The notes: generated by a model not told the origin, from the sequence alone. DNA of 64,000 nt from Anticarsia gemmatalis (GCF_050436995.1 NC_134776.1:15169001-15233000); one strand, 5' to 3'. Shown: positions 51,601-64,000, counted from the first letter of the stretch. Numbers and translations are program-made.

Positions 51601-52922
51601 GTTTATTTGAATTGTACCAATTTAAAATTATTGCATTATATGGGTGAATTCTGTGTTCAATTATTTCATATGAATTCAAGTCCGTATTCTAAAACAAGAA
51701 TCCTTGCGTGTTTTAAGTCCATGCAAATTATGATAGGATTTTTATATCAAATACAAATTGTTTTAACTCTTAATTTCAAATAATTTATATCTTATATTAT
51801 TTACCATTACTCAGAGAATAATAAACGTCAGTATCAGAATTTATTGTTAAAATATTGTGCATCTGGCGTCAGTTTAGCGAACTTTAGTAGTTCAAAGCGG
51901 GGCCAATTAATTCTGTGACATCAGCAATATATCTATTTTAACGAAGTTTCTAGACCGTGAGATCTACTGACATAATCTGATGAATATTGAACACTGCACT
52001 CATCTGTTACCTAACTAATGTAAGGGCCGATATTTTGATCTCCATTCAGAGGAAAGTCGGTCAAAATATGTTTAGCATCGATCCGCCACAGTTTTCTCTC
52101 ATTATAATACCTACTATATAATATTTCTGTTAGCTAAATCGTCCGAAAAGTAGATATATTTCAATCTACAACGAATTTATTACAACTTAGATGATTAATT
52201 TATAAAAGTTTCGCACAATAAGAGAATTTGAAAAGTTAATAAGACAAATGGGTCGCTTACATTGTTTTCGTCGAACACTCGAAAAACTAGTGACGCGAAC
52301 TTGCTGGGGTCACCTTGCGGGAAAAACTGTTTGTAGATCTTTATAAACCCCTGAAAATTGTAATTTCAAGTTTATATATAAACATAAAACATTGTTTATT
52401 AGGAAAGTTGATTGAATTTCCGTTCGAGTTCACGAAAACGACAAACAAATATTTAGAAGGATAAACAAGCTTTCCCATTGAAATAGAAGCTGTAGAGCGA
52501 CAAAACAAACATCACTTTTAGCTCTTTTTGATTCGGTTGTTGTTTCGTCCGCCGTTTGGGCTAGTTTGTCCAAACACTGGTAATTATCAGATTGTGTTTC
52601 TGTGCTTTACTTGCCACAAAGAGATTAGCAGAGTGCTTAACTCGTGATAAACTGTTTATTGTTTATTGGCAAACGTTGCTATGATAACTTTTAACGTAAG
52701 TATTAACGTGAACAGTTTAAGGAAGTATTTCTAGCGTACCTGTTCGGTGAGGAGCCCGTTCGGGCAGTCCTTGAGGAATCCTTTGTGCCTAAAAAGATGT
52801 AATCCAATTTAATTTTGTTTATTTGAGACAGGGAATAGCAAGGATAGAAGTAAAAGGACGTGTTGAATTGTTTCTATGGACTAGTCGTAATACATACCAG
52901 AGGCGGATTTCCTTCTCCGTAA
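48663..52922 (-). CDS. Frq: Frequenin / neuronal calcium sensor 1, first coding exon not found
   Basis: Exons, 5' to 3': 52922-52898 (25 nt), 52788-52740, 52350-52261, 51114-51036, 50655-50567, 48830-48663; 500 nt ending in TAA. All phases agree. The missing exon should supply 64 nt (about 21 residues plus one base), counted from the usual 187-residue length. Motifs: TEKEIRLWHKGFLKDCPNGL (degenerate EF1), RVFDENNDGSIEFEEFIRAL (EF2), RLYDVDNDGYITRDEMYNIV (EF3), [20 protein letters not shown] (EF4), and the ending ADPRIVQALSLGGD. These words separate frequenin from neurocalcin and recoverin. The protein is an N-myristoylated Ca2+ sensor (the myristoylation site is in the missing exon) that modulates transmitter release and phosphatidylinositol 4-kinase in known systems. 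EF4 has Asp rather than Gly at loop position 6. Confidence 0.95.
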
Positions 52923-55866
52923 CTGTAACAAGGAGAAAACAACTATTAGTATATAAAATAGTACATAGCAAATGGTATACACTGATACACATTCGACTCT
53001 CCTCTGAATCTACGTAAGGTAACTTATTTTAGGGAATGCAAAGTTCGCACTTGAACATGGATGCAAAACCTAACTCTATATAATCTGTGTCTAAAGGAAT
53101 ATCAATTTGATAAATTTACGATTGCTAGCATTAGTAAATTGGTATAATTGAAGAGTTTTATTTAGTTGAGGAAAGCACCAATCTCTGCGTTTTCTTTTGA
53201 TAGTATTTTTACCGTTTAGTATGCAACAATGTAAGCTATAAACGAAACAATAAAACTTTGCCGCACTGAGATAAGAACGCGTTGAACTGTGATCAGTAAA
53301 TCAACTACTGTTTTAATTTTATTATGAAATATTCTCAGGGAAGGAAGAATTTATTTGCTGCTACAAGTCTTTTAAATATATATTTTGCGCATTTCTTGTT
53401 TATTACGGTTGAAGGTAGCTTTTATAGGATTTAATAGGGTCCAAAAATGGTGGGCCCCAATTCAGTTTGATTGGATTTATAATACAACATTTGAGGACTT
53501 CATCAATCTGCTCTATAACAGGAAACAGCCACCTTTTGTTTTTTAATCAGAGCGCATGCATCACTCTTGCCACATTTGCGCGAAACCTTATCTAACCGAT
53601 TCCGACAAATAATTAAAACCTTCTTCTGCAGCTTCTGCTGTATTCTGACTTGGAATAATAGTCATATGCAGCCTCTATTGGTAAAATAACTTGCGGTAGT
53701 TTTGAGTAATCACCTTCATTAAATTTGTTCTATCTATGCTATAGTTTCATGATTACAAATAGAATATTATTCTGCCTTAATTCATTGATTACTAAGCTTT
53801 TAAAAGGAGTAAGCCGTGAGTTTCTTGCTGTTTCTGCTCACGGCAACAGCTTTTAAGAAACAATGGTAGATCAAAAATCTTATAACTATTTCAAATACTC
53901 GAAAAAATGTAAAATGTGTGATATTTTTGCATCAAATAACAATACAAAATAGTAATATTGTATACAAACAAATACATAGAACAGATACAGTATTTGCATT
54001 GCTTGAGAGGGTTGGGAGTACTCGCGAGATCTCTCGGAATTCATTTCATATTCGGGTGACAATTTCACGCCGAGTTATTGTCTACTGTTTTAAAGGTTTA
54101 CGTGAAAATAGAAATGGTTGTGGTTTATGTTAGTCATTTTAAATACATATTTGATATAAGTTAGAAGGTAGGTACTACTTGTAAAAAATCTAGTGTTTTC
54201 ACGAAATGAGGTTTTGACTTGATTACAATGTGGCATTACTGACTACGTATAACTTACTATACCTCCTTAGGGATTAAAAAGAACCGATACGATCGAACTA
54301 CTTAAAAAATATAATAATATTTGACTCACGATTATTTAAAAACGCACATACGTACCTGCATGTTAAAATAAACCCCTAATGTAAACGTTCTTATAATAAC
54401 TACAAAATATTCTCTTAAATAGAAGACAAATACCATAATAAGAAGTAATATGAACATACTGTCGTAAAATTAAAAGCAATGAATATAATAATCACGTCCC
54501 GACTGTAACTATGTTCGGAATCAAACGTACAATTGCAAACTATAGTATATGATGGGAGTCCACGTAGCGACTGTATTTCATTGCTCGCTTCGTTTCTCAT
54601 GGGCCAATCTTTCTTACGCAGATGGTTCAAAGAAAATAATTTAAATCTTATACACTTTTTAACTATACGAGCTTTATAATTTTATTATGTAATGGGTTTT
54701 AAACGCGATTGAAAATTAACGGTTAAACCTTATCTATACCAATATTATAAAGCTGAAGAGTTTGTTTGATTGATTGTTCGTTTGAACGCGCTAATCTCAG
54801 GAACTACTGGTCCGATTTGAAAAATTCTTTCAGTGTTAGATAGTCCATTTATCGAGGAAGGTTATAGGAGCAGAGTACCAGTGAAAAATGTTACCAAAAC
54901 GGGCAAAATTTTGACCCATTCTCTCTTATGTGACGCAAGCGAAGTTGACGCTTTACTGGTTGTATCAATCGTAAATGATCATAAGTAAGAGACTTTTACC
55001 AAGGAATATAGCTTGGTTCCTAGTTTTGATAACATGAATTTAAAACGCCTAGGTAAATGATTTAATTAGGATTTTGATTTTGCATTTTAACTTTAGTAAA
55101 ATTAAGTTTTCTAAAAATAAAATACCTAACAAACATTTTCTGAGATCTTTTGGTTATGATCTAGATTTAGTAAATGTTTGCATTTCCATAGTAACATGTT
55201 TTGTTAGAAAACTTGAGCCTTTTTGACATAATATTTTATATAATTAAGCATTAGCACAGATTAACTAATCGCTTCTTCGATTCTCGCGTTGAACTTTTCC
55301 ACAGGTGATGTTTTCTGATGGTCGCCGATTTGTGTGAAACTGTCGTATTATCACACGATTTTAAATATTTATTAGTGCTAGGCTCGTGAATGAATTTTAA
55401 CTGCGGACTATATTATAAGTAAGGCTGTGAGTATAGTATACAGCGGAAAGCGAATGGTCATTTTTGTATTTAGATTTTTACTTTTTTATTGGAATACGAA
55501 AATTTGTCAAGCACATCAACAATCTTTCTTGAAAAATCTTAAGATGATTAGTTCTAAGTTCTTCAGCACACGTTATTTTTTGTTATAGGAACACATACCT
55601 ATTTAAAAAAATACTTAAGTTATTAAATTATAAAATAAGTGCTCTTAGCGTATTATCTAACTCATTTTTTGAATTCAATTAGTTTAGAAAAGTAAATAAT
55701 ATGTAGAAATCTAATTTTATAGTTCTTGTTCGAAAGCGATGTATTTCCGCTATCAGCATCACGATAACCGCGCGTTAACTGACACCGGAAACGTGATCAA
55801 ATCTCAAACTCATCATTTATACAAAATTAGCAAACATCAGGCACATTTGATCAAAGGGAAAGTGTT
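52923..55866. other. Probable Frequenin intron 1 upstream of the Tweedle gene
   Basis: AT-rich. I searched by eye for a minus-strand exon encoding the expected MGKxxSKL-type N terminus and did not find it. One dispersed repeat lies at about 54735-54960. Confidence 0.5.
54735..54960. repeat. Dispersed lepidopteran-type repeat
   Basis: Begins CCAATATTATAAAGCTGAAG, continues with AATCTCAGGAACTACTGGTC and ends around TGTGACGCAAGCGAAGTTGA. I recognise this wording as a high-copy interspersed repeat in moths and butterflies. Its start resembles the repeat at 63775-64000. Confidence 0.65.
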
Positions 55867-55900
55867 TATAAATATTGTCACCGGACAGCCGGCCATCATT
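55867..55900 (+). promoter_or_regulatory. Core promoter of the Tweedle gene: TATA box and initiator
   Basis: TATAAATA at 55867-55874 is followed by TCATT at 55896-55900, which puts the initiator A (55898) 31 nt from the first T of the TATA box. The start codon follows at 55925. The spacing is as expected for an insect TATA/Inr promoter. Confidence 0.6.
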
Positions 55901-55924
55901 CCGAGTTCGATTGGGATTACGAAA

Positions 55925-58201
55925 ATGTGGCTGCTTCTGGTCAGTCTTTTACCTTCATATTATCGTGATAGTGAAGTTTTTAATGTGATATTTAGTGATA
56001 TAAATGTATTTGAGGGATGATTCCACCCTCTTATTTTTGAGTGATGTTAAAGTGGCATATCTTTAGTGAAAAATGTAGAGCTATCCTAGAAGCCTGTTAC
56101 AGATTCTTGAGACCTTCGATTAGTTATATTACGAAACTAATTTGTTCAGTGTATAGATTAGGTTGTTGAAGGGTTTGTATATGTCATCCATAACGTGTAT
56201 TGTATGTTGCAGGTAACGACAATCATCTCCGCGGTGGTGACCGATGCGGGATATCTGTACAATGCACCAAGCGCGCATTACAGCCAGTCCTATCAACAGC
56301 CAGCTAACATTCACCCAGCACACCACACTCCTGCGCACCACGTCCATCTCCCACATGCTCATCGCGAGGAAGACAGACCCTTAACGTACTCGATATCCTA
56401 TAAAGACTATGTCTATTTGAAAAACGATCAAAACAACGCACATCATCATCAACAGAATCCAAATTATAACAATCTGAGAGCTTATGGACATGTTTCATAT
56501 CCAGTAAACACTGGAAACATAGTACAAAATGTACAAACAAATTTCGGCGGTAATATCAACCAGGGTTACCCTAGATATTCGCAACCCTTACCCGATAACC
56601 ATATAAATAACCATTACGTGCAACCTGTCACGTACACGACTAATGTACCGCAACAGCCCGTTATTAATGTTGCAGCGAATATTGGCTACGCACAACCCGC
56701 ACCACTACCTATAAATAATAATCTGAATGCAGGATACTCGCAAGTGAACCACCTGGCACCTGCCAGCGCTAGTTACAGCAGTGGTTACGCTCAAACATCG
56801 GCCGCGGCCGCCAGTGCAAACAACGGTTATGTACAAACAGCACCAGACAATATTAATTACAATGGTGGCTACTCCCAGGTGTCAACTGCACCTGTGACGG
56901 ATTCAGGTTTCACGCCAATCATTGGGAATAATTTAAACAATGCTTATGCTTCTACTGGTGTTGCTAGTACCAATGGATATGCTCAGGCTGCGGCACCACA
57001 AGTCACCGGTCCATCTAGCAACGCGTACAGTCAAGTTGTGGAGACTACTGCGCCTAGCACTGGATACAATCAAGCTGCACAAGCAAGTGTATCGTCGAGT
57101 AATGAGTACAGCCAAGCCGCCCCAGTTACCGCGCCTGCATTCAACGGATACAACCAGAATGCTCAAGCTGAAGCGTCTTTAAGTAATGGGTACACCCAAA
57201 CCGCTCAAGCGTCAGCTTCTTCAACCAGTGGCTTCAGCCATGCCTCAGCCTCATCTGCTGCAGTCAATCTGAACTCTGGCTATGCTCACAGCGCCTCTGC
57301 GTCACAAAGTTATGAATCAAACAATGGATACGCGCAAACTGCATCATCAGCACCTGCTAACCTAAATATTGGTTATGCTCAAAGTTCAACGTCATCAGCC
57401 AGCGCTAATTTGAACAATGGCTACGAGTACGGCGCACCAGCGACCGGTGCTAATGTAAATAGTGGTTTCACGCCTAATTTAATATCAACAGCAAGCGGTA
57501 ATTCGAACACTGCTTACTCGCAAGCTTCATCAGGGCCTGTCCATGTTGATTTAAATTCTGTTCTCACGCAGTCGACTGCTAGCTCAGCCAGTGCTATTAG
57601 CAATAGTTTTGTGCCAACGTTGACCTCTGGAGGTGATAACCTTCAAGGTGATTTGAGTCAAATCAACACGAATTCAGTGAGCACCGGCTCAGCGAGTTCT
57701 GTTAGTAGTCAAGCAGTAGCGCCTGTGATACATAAACACATATATTTCCACGTGCCTCCTCCAGAGATAGAAGAGGAAGCGAAGGTCGTTGCTCCCCCTC
57801 CGCCGCCGAAGAAGAACTACAAGATCCTATTCATTAAGATGCCGTCACAGGAGTCGAAATCGAAGGTGGCGCGTTTGCAACAACAAATAGCGCAACTGCA
57901 ATCTGCGGCTGTGGAGGACAAGACACTTATCTACGTGTTGGTGAAGAACCCTGAGGATCCGAAGCCTGTAGAGTTGCCTAAACCGAAACCTTCCGAGCAT
58001 CAAGTATTCTTCGTAAAATATAACGGTAACCCGTTCGATATTGCGTCACAAGTCAACGACGAATTAGATAATACTGGCGCGGTGAGGAGTATTGTTCCTT
58101 TACAGCCGGGACTTGTGAATGGACAACAACAACAAATACAGCAACAACAGCTACAGCAACAACAACTACAACAACAACAGTTACAACCACAAAAAAAGTG
58201 A
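55925..58201 (+). CDS. Tweedle-family (DUF243) cuticular protein with long Tyr/Gln repeats and polyQ tail
   Basis: Two exons, 55925-55939 (five codons) and 56213-58201, giving 667 residues. The split lies inside the signal peptide (MWLLL|VTTIISAVVTDA), the usual layout of insect cuticle genes. The region to about residue 500 is low-complexity, with many degenerate GYxQ / YSQ units set in Asn, Ser, Ala and Thr. The DUF243 region has four blocks: HKHIYFHVPPPE (about 512), KKNYKILFIKMPS (538), KTLIYVLVKNPEDP (575) and QVFFVKYNG (about 600). The tail is glutamine-rich (58115-58196). Tweedle proteins are secreted and built into the chitin cuticle; mutations in fly members change larval body shape. 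At 667 residues it is longer than the Tweedle proteins I recall. It lies opposite to Frequenin and probably inside its first intron. Confidence 0.93.
56760..57520 (+). repeat. Degenerate GYxQ-type tandem repeats in the Tweedle coding region
   Basis: More than a dozen units such as SGYAQTSA, NGYVQTAP, GGYSQVST, NGYAQAAA and IGYAQSSTSSA, spaced about 15-25 residues apart. The spacing and linkers vary, so this is an old, diverged array. Confidence 0.75.
58115..58196 (+). repeat. CAA/CAG-rich polyglutamine tract
   Basis: Runs of CAA and CAG with interspersed CTA and TTA encode QQQQ-L units at the Tweedle C terminus. Such tracts are prone to length variation. Confidence 0.85.
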
Positions 58202-58638
58202 AAGAAATTAGTCTGAATTAGGATTATGTACCTCAAGAAGCCATTCCTGAACGTCAATAAGTAGTGTAAGTGTAAATACTGCCACATCTTGCCTCCACCC
58301 GATATAAATTGTAAATATTATCTTTTCAATTATTGATTAAAATAATTTTTAACTCAATTGTGATGCCATCTTAGGACAGTCAGTTGAAAATAATAATTTT
58401 CTCAAGTCTAGTTTATAAGTTAATTTTAAGTATGTTTAAAATAATTGTTTTTGCGAAAAATTATAACGCCATGCGAATGATTGTTCATATGTCTCATGTT
58501 TATTTCCACAAAATTCTCTATTTGCTTCACACTAACATTTACTCAGTAAATCAATGTTTCTAACATAGATCAAAACAGCCAAAGCTTTTAAGTTAAGTAA
58601 GTTAATTTATTTCCATCTAGAATGCGTATATTATCGTC

Positions 58639-58644
58639 AATAAA
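58639..58644 (+). terminator. Candidate polyadenylation signal of the Tweedle gene
   Basis: AATAAA about 440 nt after the stop codon; a weaker ATTAAA lies near 58336. Confidence 0.4.
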
Positions 58645-61600
58645 AAGTAACTTGGTATTTTGAATGTGTATTTCAATGTTATGTAACTCAGAGTTTTGGA
58701 GGAAAAACTATAAAATTGTAACGTACATACATAATTTTGTTAGTTGAATTCAAGTCGGTATTATTACAGCCGATGTTTCGTTCAGAATTGTGATCATAAT
58801 GGCGGTTACAGACTCATTAAAGATGGTTCAGTGGTTCTGGCGTGACGCACGCACGAATTTACGGATTAAATATAAAAACAAACTTTGTTAAACATATTAT
58901 TATGATAAATTTACATTAGCATAGATAGCCTAAATGTAGTTATGTTACTTTACGTAATACGCCTATAACTATTTCTACGCATGGTGCCGATACGTGTGAC
59001 CAAACTAGTTTCGAATAAATAAATATATGTAAATCACTGACATTCTGTTATACAACTATGTTATATAATGTGAAATCCTACTATCGTAATAAATGAACAG
59101 AAAATGAGATAATTAAAGTTAACGAATTGTTTACATTGAGTTTTTGTATGAATATTTATGATAGCGTGTGAAAGTTCCATAGATTAATGGTCCCCATAAT
59201 GTACCGCGGCGTAGTCGCCTGCTTTTGATGTCCCATTTAACATTTAAATGCAGTTCTAAGTCAACTCTACCTTTGATATAATTGGTATTATATAAAACTG
59301 ACATATTTACCACACCATGTTTATGATTGAGCGATTGAAATCTTATTTGAATAAAATCAATTAAAGTGTCACTTTTATAATATGAATATTATCGAATATA
59401 TTTCAAATAATAATGCATATTCATGATATGGGCTGTTGCTAAAGCGAGTGTATTTTAATTCGATTACCTTACTTCCGGCTAGTTTCACGATGGCCATTGT
59501 AGAAATTAATTGGCCTACATTATTTCGATCATAATACTGACCGAAAGAAATAACATTTTAAAAGTAAAATAGACTTAGAAGTAATAATGTTAAGTTATAG
59601 TCATCATGGTTAATTCATTAGAATCACACAAACACCCTTCATAAGAGAGATGAATAGAAATATATGTTCCTAAAAATAAAAATTCTAATCTGTAGAAAAT
59701 CTCTATGCAAAAATGGTTTCGACGACGTATACAAATGTGAGGGATGATTCAATATGGCATATTGAAAACGTGCACAGCACAAAAGCTTTTTGGTTAAAAC
59801 TGGCTGCACACCGAAGAGTAAAACCGCCTTTGGAATGACTTCAGGAACTGTATAAAACTCATGAAAAGAGGGATTGACGTCAGCACGTTGAAAAGTTAAA
59901 AGTGGTTTTAGAATGGCCAACATTCGGCCAAGGAAAACCTCAAACTAATGGCTGTATTGAAAACGAAAGGCTAACAAAACCTCAACGAGAGGCGAAACTC
60001 CGTCGAGCATATTTTCTACCCTTTAGTTTCTGTTTCACGTAATTTGTAACATATAATGTTATTAAATAAGGGGGATTCAGAGCTGGTCGGTGTTTAGTCT
60101 TCTTTAATGTTGCGGTTGTTGCAGAGCCTAAATAATGCAACGAAATGCCGTAATAACTTTTGACGCAAGACTGACCTCAATGGACTTTTTAATAAATTAC
60201 TCTAATAAATGTTTGTATGGTTTCTGGTTTGTTGTTTTAGTATAATCTATTTTATACTTGCATTATTTCGTTGTCCGTTATTAAAATATTTGTAAGCTGT
60301 CATGTTAATACAATGTGCCTATGCTTGTTTAACGTTGAATTAAGTCGATTAACTAGGTAGTATCAGCAAAACAATATTGCTTAAAAAAACCTCGATCAAT
60401 TTACTAATTTTGAAACTTTCCCGCAAACAACTATTACAGACTCACTATCTTTTCAAAGATCTGAATTCAATGCGGTTTAGATTTTGAGCACCGAGCACGA
60501 TTTAAAAATAAAACCTAAGTAAAGGTAGAAAGTCAGACGTTCAACGTATGCATTAAGTTCATTACGTAGTTAGAGCTGATATAGTTCTATAATAAGTGGA
60601 GTCAAAGTATCCATGTGTTAGTTTGAAAGTACAGTCGTATGGTGGACTCATTATCCATAAGTTACTACAATAACGGGGGCGAGGCAATTGCACCCCACCG
60701 GGCACTGTTCCAAAGTGATATTACCGAGAAATTCTCTAGTTAAAATTTTCTTTTAAGACCTGAGAAATGCACCAGGTGGCGAACCGGCGTGCCAGTTAAT
60801 ACATATTACACAAATTACAACAATAAACTTTGTCACGCGAACCACATTATATTGAAATTATAGCGTTCAAACTAGACTGTGTCAAGTTCAGTGTACGATC
60901 ATTAACAATACTGAACGTTTTTTAGTCTCAAAGCTTTCTAATACCGATTTGGTGATAATCACAGTTCTACTAAATTAGATTTACTAGCGTTCGGTCGGTT
61001 GACCTCCAAATAACAAAAGGAAATTACATCGTTATCTCTTTCATCTTTGCCTATTTATTCCATTTATTCTTAGCATAAAATGTTCTCGTTTTTATTTCAG
61101 CACATTAATGGCTAAGTGGTACTGACCGTAATCTGAATCGGCCGGTGAGTTTTACTTCATGCAAAAATGTACTTTTACTATAAGTTATGTTTTTCTGTGT
61201 TCGTTGTAGCGTGAAACTTGTTACCATAAAGCAAGGTAAGAAGTGAGTGGTGTAGCGAAGAAAACACGCAGTTTTTCTAAATATTAATTACATTTTTCTT
61301 TTGTAAGAAAACTAAGTTATACTTTGAATTTTAAAAGTTCCTGCATGAAGTCTTAAAATGTGTTAAATAATAGGTTGATTATTTGATGTGATTTAGTATT
61401 ATATCGCTATCAGTTGATACATTTGAAGACAGAGCAATGTTTCTAAATGTCAAATTAACTAAGTATTAACACAGGACTTTCTTCATTAACTGAAATACAT
61501 ATAAAATGAAAAACTAATTAAGGGCTAATCTAATTTCAAGATACACAAAAACAACGAAATACAATAATTAGTAGAAAGTATTTAGACGATGTTTCAAGCT

Positions 61601-63774
61601 TGCAGTGTCAAATAAAAAGCAAAGTTCATTGGCGTAAAGTAAAATGTAAATGAACGAGACTTGAGTATAACGAAGGTGTTTGCTCTGAAGAGTGCTCGGA
61701 TAAAACAAGCTAAATGACTATGAACGTTGTAAGAATACTGCATACCCCTCCACTTGTTGTCTAAACTGAGTATTTGTACCTACGCTCTTCTTCTTAATCG
61801 TGTGGTTGGTGGTCAACCTAGTGTCAAAGTTGTTCAAGCAGCCCGAAGGCCTTTGACACGGCTTAACGACTGTTATCGTAGTAGATAACAACCGGGACTT
61901 TTTACGTGCCCTCCGAAGCACGGAGACGCCCGGTTCAAATACCATTATACGGTCACCCATCTATGGAATGACCGCGCCATGGGTTGCTTAACCCACAGAT
62001 CGTTTACCAACCGGTGAGCGCAACTGGCTATGAGCCTAAGCTCTGTAGATAAGCGAAAAAGTTAACATCGCGGACACAACTTTGTGATAGGATTTTGCTT
62101 ATAAAAGTGTAACAAGAGCACTTTAGAAACTATTACTCAGTTCCCAACCGAGTCTTTATTATTTACAATGTTTTGTTTTGAGGATAGTCTTTCAATATAT
62201 TTATTAATAGATCCTTTTATCACAAAGTTCAGTATCTTTTCACACGGCAGACCGGTTTTAAGATTTTTGGACAAATAATAAGAAACTTATCTGATTAAAT
62301 TTTGACAGGTCTTTTCATACATTCGCAGTATTTACCTAGCAGATAGGTTATCTAACAATTGTTCATAAACTATGAATCTCACTCTTATTCATGCTTATTT
62401 TTAAATAGATATAACTATTGTAAATAAAATACCATAGATTACAGAAAATAATAAAAGAAGTCGTATCAAAATCTTCGTACAAAGCGCCTGTGGTTTTTGT
62501 AACCCGAGCGAAATTGGTGTTTTCTTAGCTTTTTCCCCAGATTAAGACAGTGTGAAGAGGAATTAATTATTCCGTGACGTAAGCGGAGGGTCTTACTGCT
62601 CATTAAGTATACCACCCTCGCTGTAAATACCTAAAGACACAATACATTCTTGTACGATTAAATGCCTTGTCGGTTTGAGGAAAAATGGAGCCTCAGAAAG
62701 AAGGTAATCGATTTGTTTTAGCGTACTTAATGATGCGTACGAAGGGATTTTTTGAGGCTTGTTTTTCTAACTTTAAAAAGGTACATCTTACTTACTACTA
62801 CTAGCTCTACCTTTAGAATTCAGTAAATACGATCACTATTCAATAAATTTGCAGATAATCATTTATTAATTAAGACTTCATCTCTAAATAAAACACACAT
62901 TTTTATATATTAAAATTATATATTAATCCCAAAACAGAAGACAGTATAAGTATTGCACATCATAATTAATTTCATTAACAAACTAGAGTTACTTGTAAAC
63001 AATAATTATTTAGAAGGTTGTCAGTTATAAAAGTGTTGAGGGCAAACATTCGCAGACTTCTGACGGTTTGCCGAAACTAAAAATAGGCGCAATAACTTCC
63101 AAGGTATCTAACACGAAGTTCGTAAACTAATTTTCATATAAAACTTCGTAGAACAAACAATACGAAGGTAATATATTGTTTAACTGGTACTGAAAATTGT
63201 CTCTGAAAATATTTTCATAAATAAATGGTAATTATAATAGCACTCGAGGTTTTAGTCGAAGGTATAAGTAGAGGTCAAGAAAACACTGCTGTTTCTTTGT
63301 CCCGATGAATTAGGGGGAAGTAATTGTCAGTTTTCAGAGCCCAAATCTGGACTCCTATTTAGAATATTCCAAAAGAAATCGAAGGAGACCTATAGCTCCT
63401 GAACCGACTTAAAAACTGTCGTGATCGTGAACGTGATCAGCAGTAATAGAGTTTAATAGAATCTATTCAGTATAGTCCAAGTTATTCAATTACACAAATC
63501 TTTTATAGCAAACAGAGTCGTTTCTGTATGAAAATACTATGTTTCATTCTTGTCATCTAAAAGTATTACATCGATGACAATCATATTCACGACAATATGG
63601 GTATACATACGCATACAGTATTTGCATGTAAACTGTGGAGCCATTTGTCGAACAGTTGACAGTCGCCTGCCGGACGAGCCTCGGCGTGTCATGGATCATG
63701 ATGTTCAGTAACGGATGCAGATTCAATTTGTATCCCCATGAATGTCCTATAGAATAACTATTACACACTTCAAA
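58645..63774. other. Non-coding region right of the Tweedle gene
   Basis: AT-rich, with no supported gene on either strand, probably continuing the Frequenin first intron. One dispersed repeat lies at 61785-62035. Confidence 0.5.
61785..62035. repeat. Dispersed short retroelement-like repeat
   Basis: Runs from CTTCTTCTTAATCGTGTGG through AACCGGGACTTTTTACGTGC and CCTCCGAAGCACGGAGACG to GCGCAACTGGCTATGAGCC. The words AATCGTGTGG, AACCGGGAC and TCCGAAGCACGGA are familiar from a high-copy moth repeat family; whether it is a SINE or another type is not resolved. Confidence 0.6.
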
Positions 63775-64000
63775 TCCTACTAATATTATAAATGCGAAAG
63801 TTTGTGAGAATGTATGTATGGATGTTTGTTACTCTTTCACGCAAATACTACTGAACCCATTACAATGAAATTTGGTATATAGGTAGCTGAAGACTGAGAA
63901 TAACACATAGGCTACTTTTTATCCCGGAGTTCCCGAGGGATCGGGATTTATACGGGAAGCGTTTTAACGATGACGAAGTCGTGGGCGGCCTCTAGTATAC
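63775..64000. repeat. Dispersed lepidopteran-type repeat, cut by the window edge
   Basis: Begins TACTAATATTATAAATGCGA AAGTTTGTGAG and contains AATGAAATTTGGTATATAGG and TACTTTTTATCCCGG, then GGGCGGCCTCTAGTA. This is the high-copy interspersed family I know from many lepidopteran genomes. Confidence 0.75.

Noticed and set aside
55739..56020. 93-codon frame over the Tweedle promoter
   Set aside because: It overlaps the TATA/initiator and first exon; only its MWLLL part is coding, and it is spliced at the GT at 55940-55941.
58000..58287. Cys-rich minus-strand frame (runs of CCC)
   Set aside because: It is the antisense of the CAA/CAG polyglutamine tract.
59639..59923. 94-codon minus-strand frame
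   Set aside because: No recognisable domain or splice sites; not supported as a gene.
1..64000. tRNA, rRNA, CRISPR arrays, prokaryotic operons
   Set aside because: Looked for on both strands and not seen; spliced insect genes account for all clear coding signals.

Overview
The window looks like animal (insect) chromosomal DNA, most likely from a moth or butterfly. It is AT-rich, its genes are split by introns with GT-AG sites, and it carries families of short dispersed repeats and foldback elements that I associate with lepidopteran genomes. One gene is an insect-only cuticle gene (Tweedle). I see no bacterial operons, CRISPR arrays, rRNA or tRNA genes. The species and family are inference; noctuid-like repeats are my best guess.

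Layout. (1) 130-3931, minus strand: the 5' portion of an MPP7-like MAGUK scaffold (L27, PDZ, SH3, start of guanylate kinase), running off the left edge. It has a GC-AG intron and a candidate 30-nt microexon in the PDZ binding loop. (2) 9730-17706, plus strand: a BTBD8-like protein of about 1812 residues in nine exons, whose two BTB domains are separated by a disordered stretch of about 950 residues encoded largely by one giant exon. (3) 26176-34215, minus strand: VAP, the ER tail-anchored MSP-domain protein, in eight exons, two of which look like a tandem duplication. (4) 35071-38484, plus strand: the mitochondrial pyruvate dehydrogenase phosphatase catalytic subunit (PDP), head to head with VAP across 855 bp that hold an NRF-1-like palindrome. 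(5) 40.2-42.4 kb: a LINE remnant next to a 1.56-kb foldback element with arms of about 515 bp, then a CpG-rich hairpin. (6) 47.5-48.5 kb: a cluster of five palindromic MITE-like elements, one inserted in another with an 8-bp target duplication. (7) 48663-52922, minus strand: six coding exons of Frequenin (NCS-1), whose first coding exon I could not find. (8) 55925-58201, plus strand: a Tweedle cuticular protein with a long Tyr/Gln/Ser/Ala repeat region and a polyglutamine tail, probably inside the first intron of Frequenin. The rest is AT-rich non-coding sequence with a few repeats.

The genes do not form one pathway. MPP7-like, VAP, Frequenin and BTBD8 families have all been linked to membrane traffic or synaptic junctions, PDP is mitochondrial and Tweedle is cuticular. 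Gene calls rest on reading exons by eye: every internal junction was checked for splice dinucleotides and codon phase, and each assembled reading frame stays open. No transcript evidence or database search was available.
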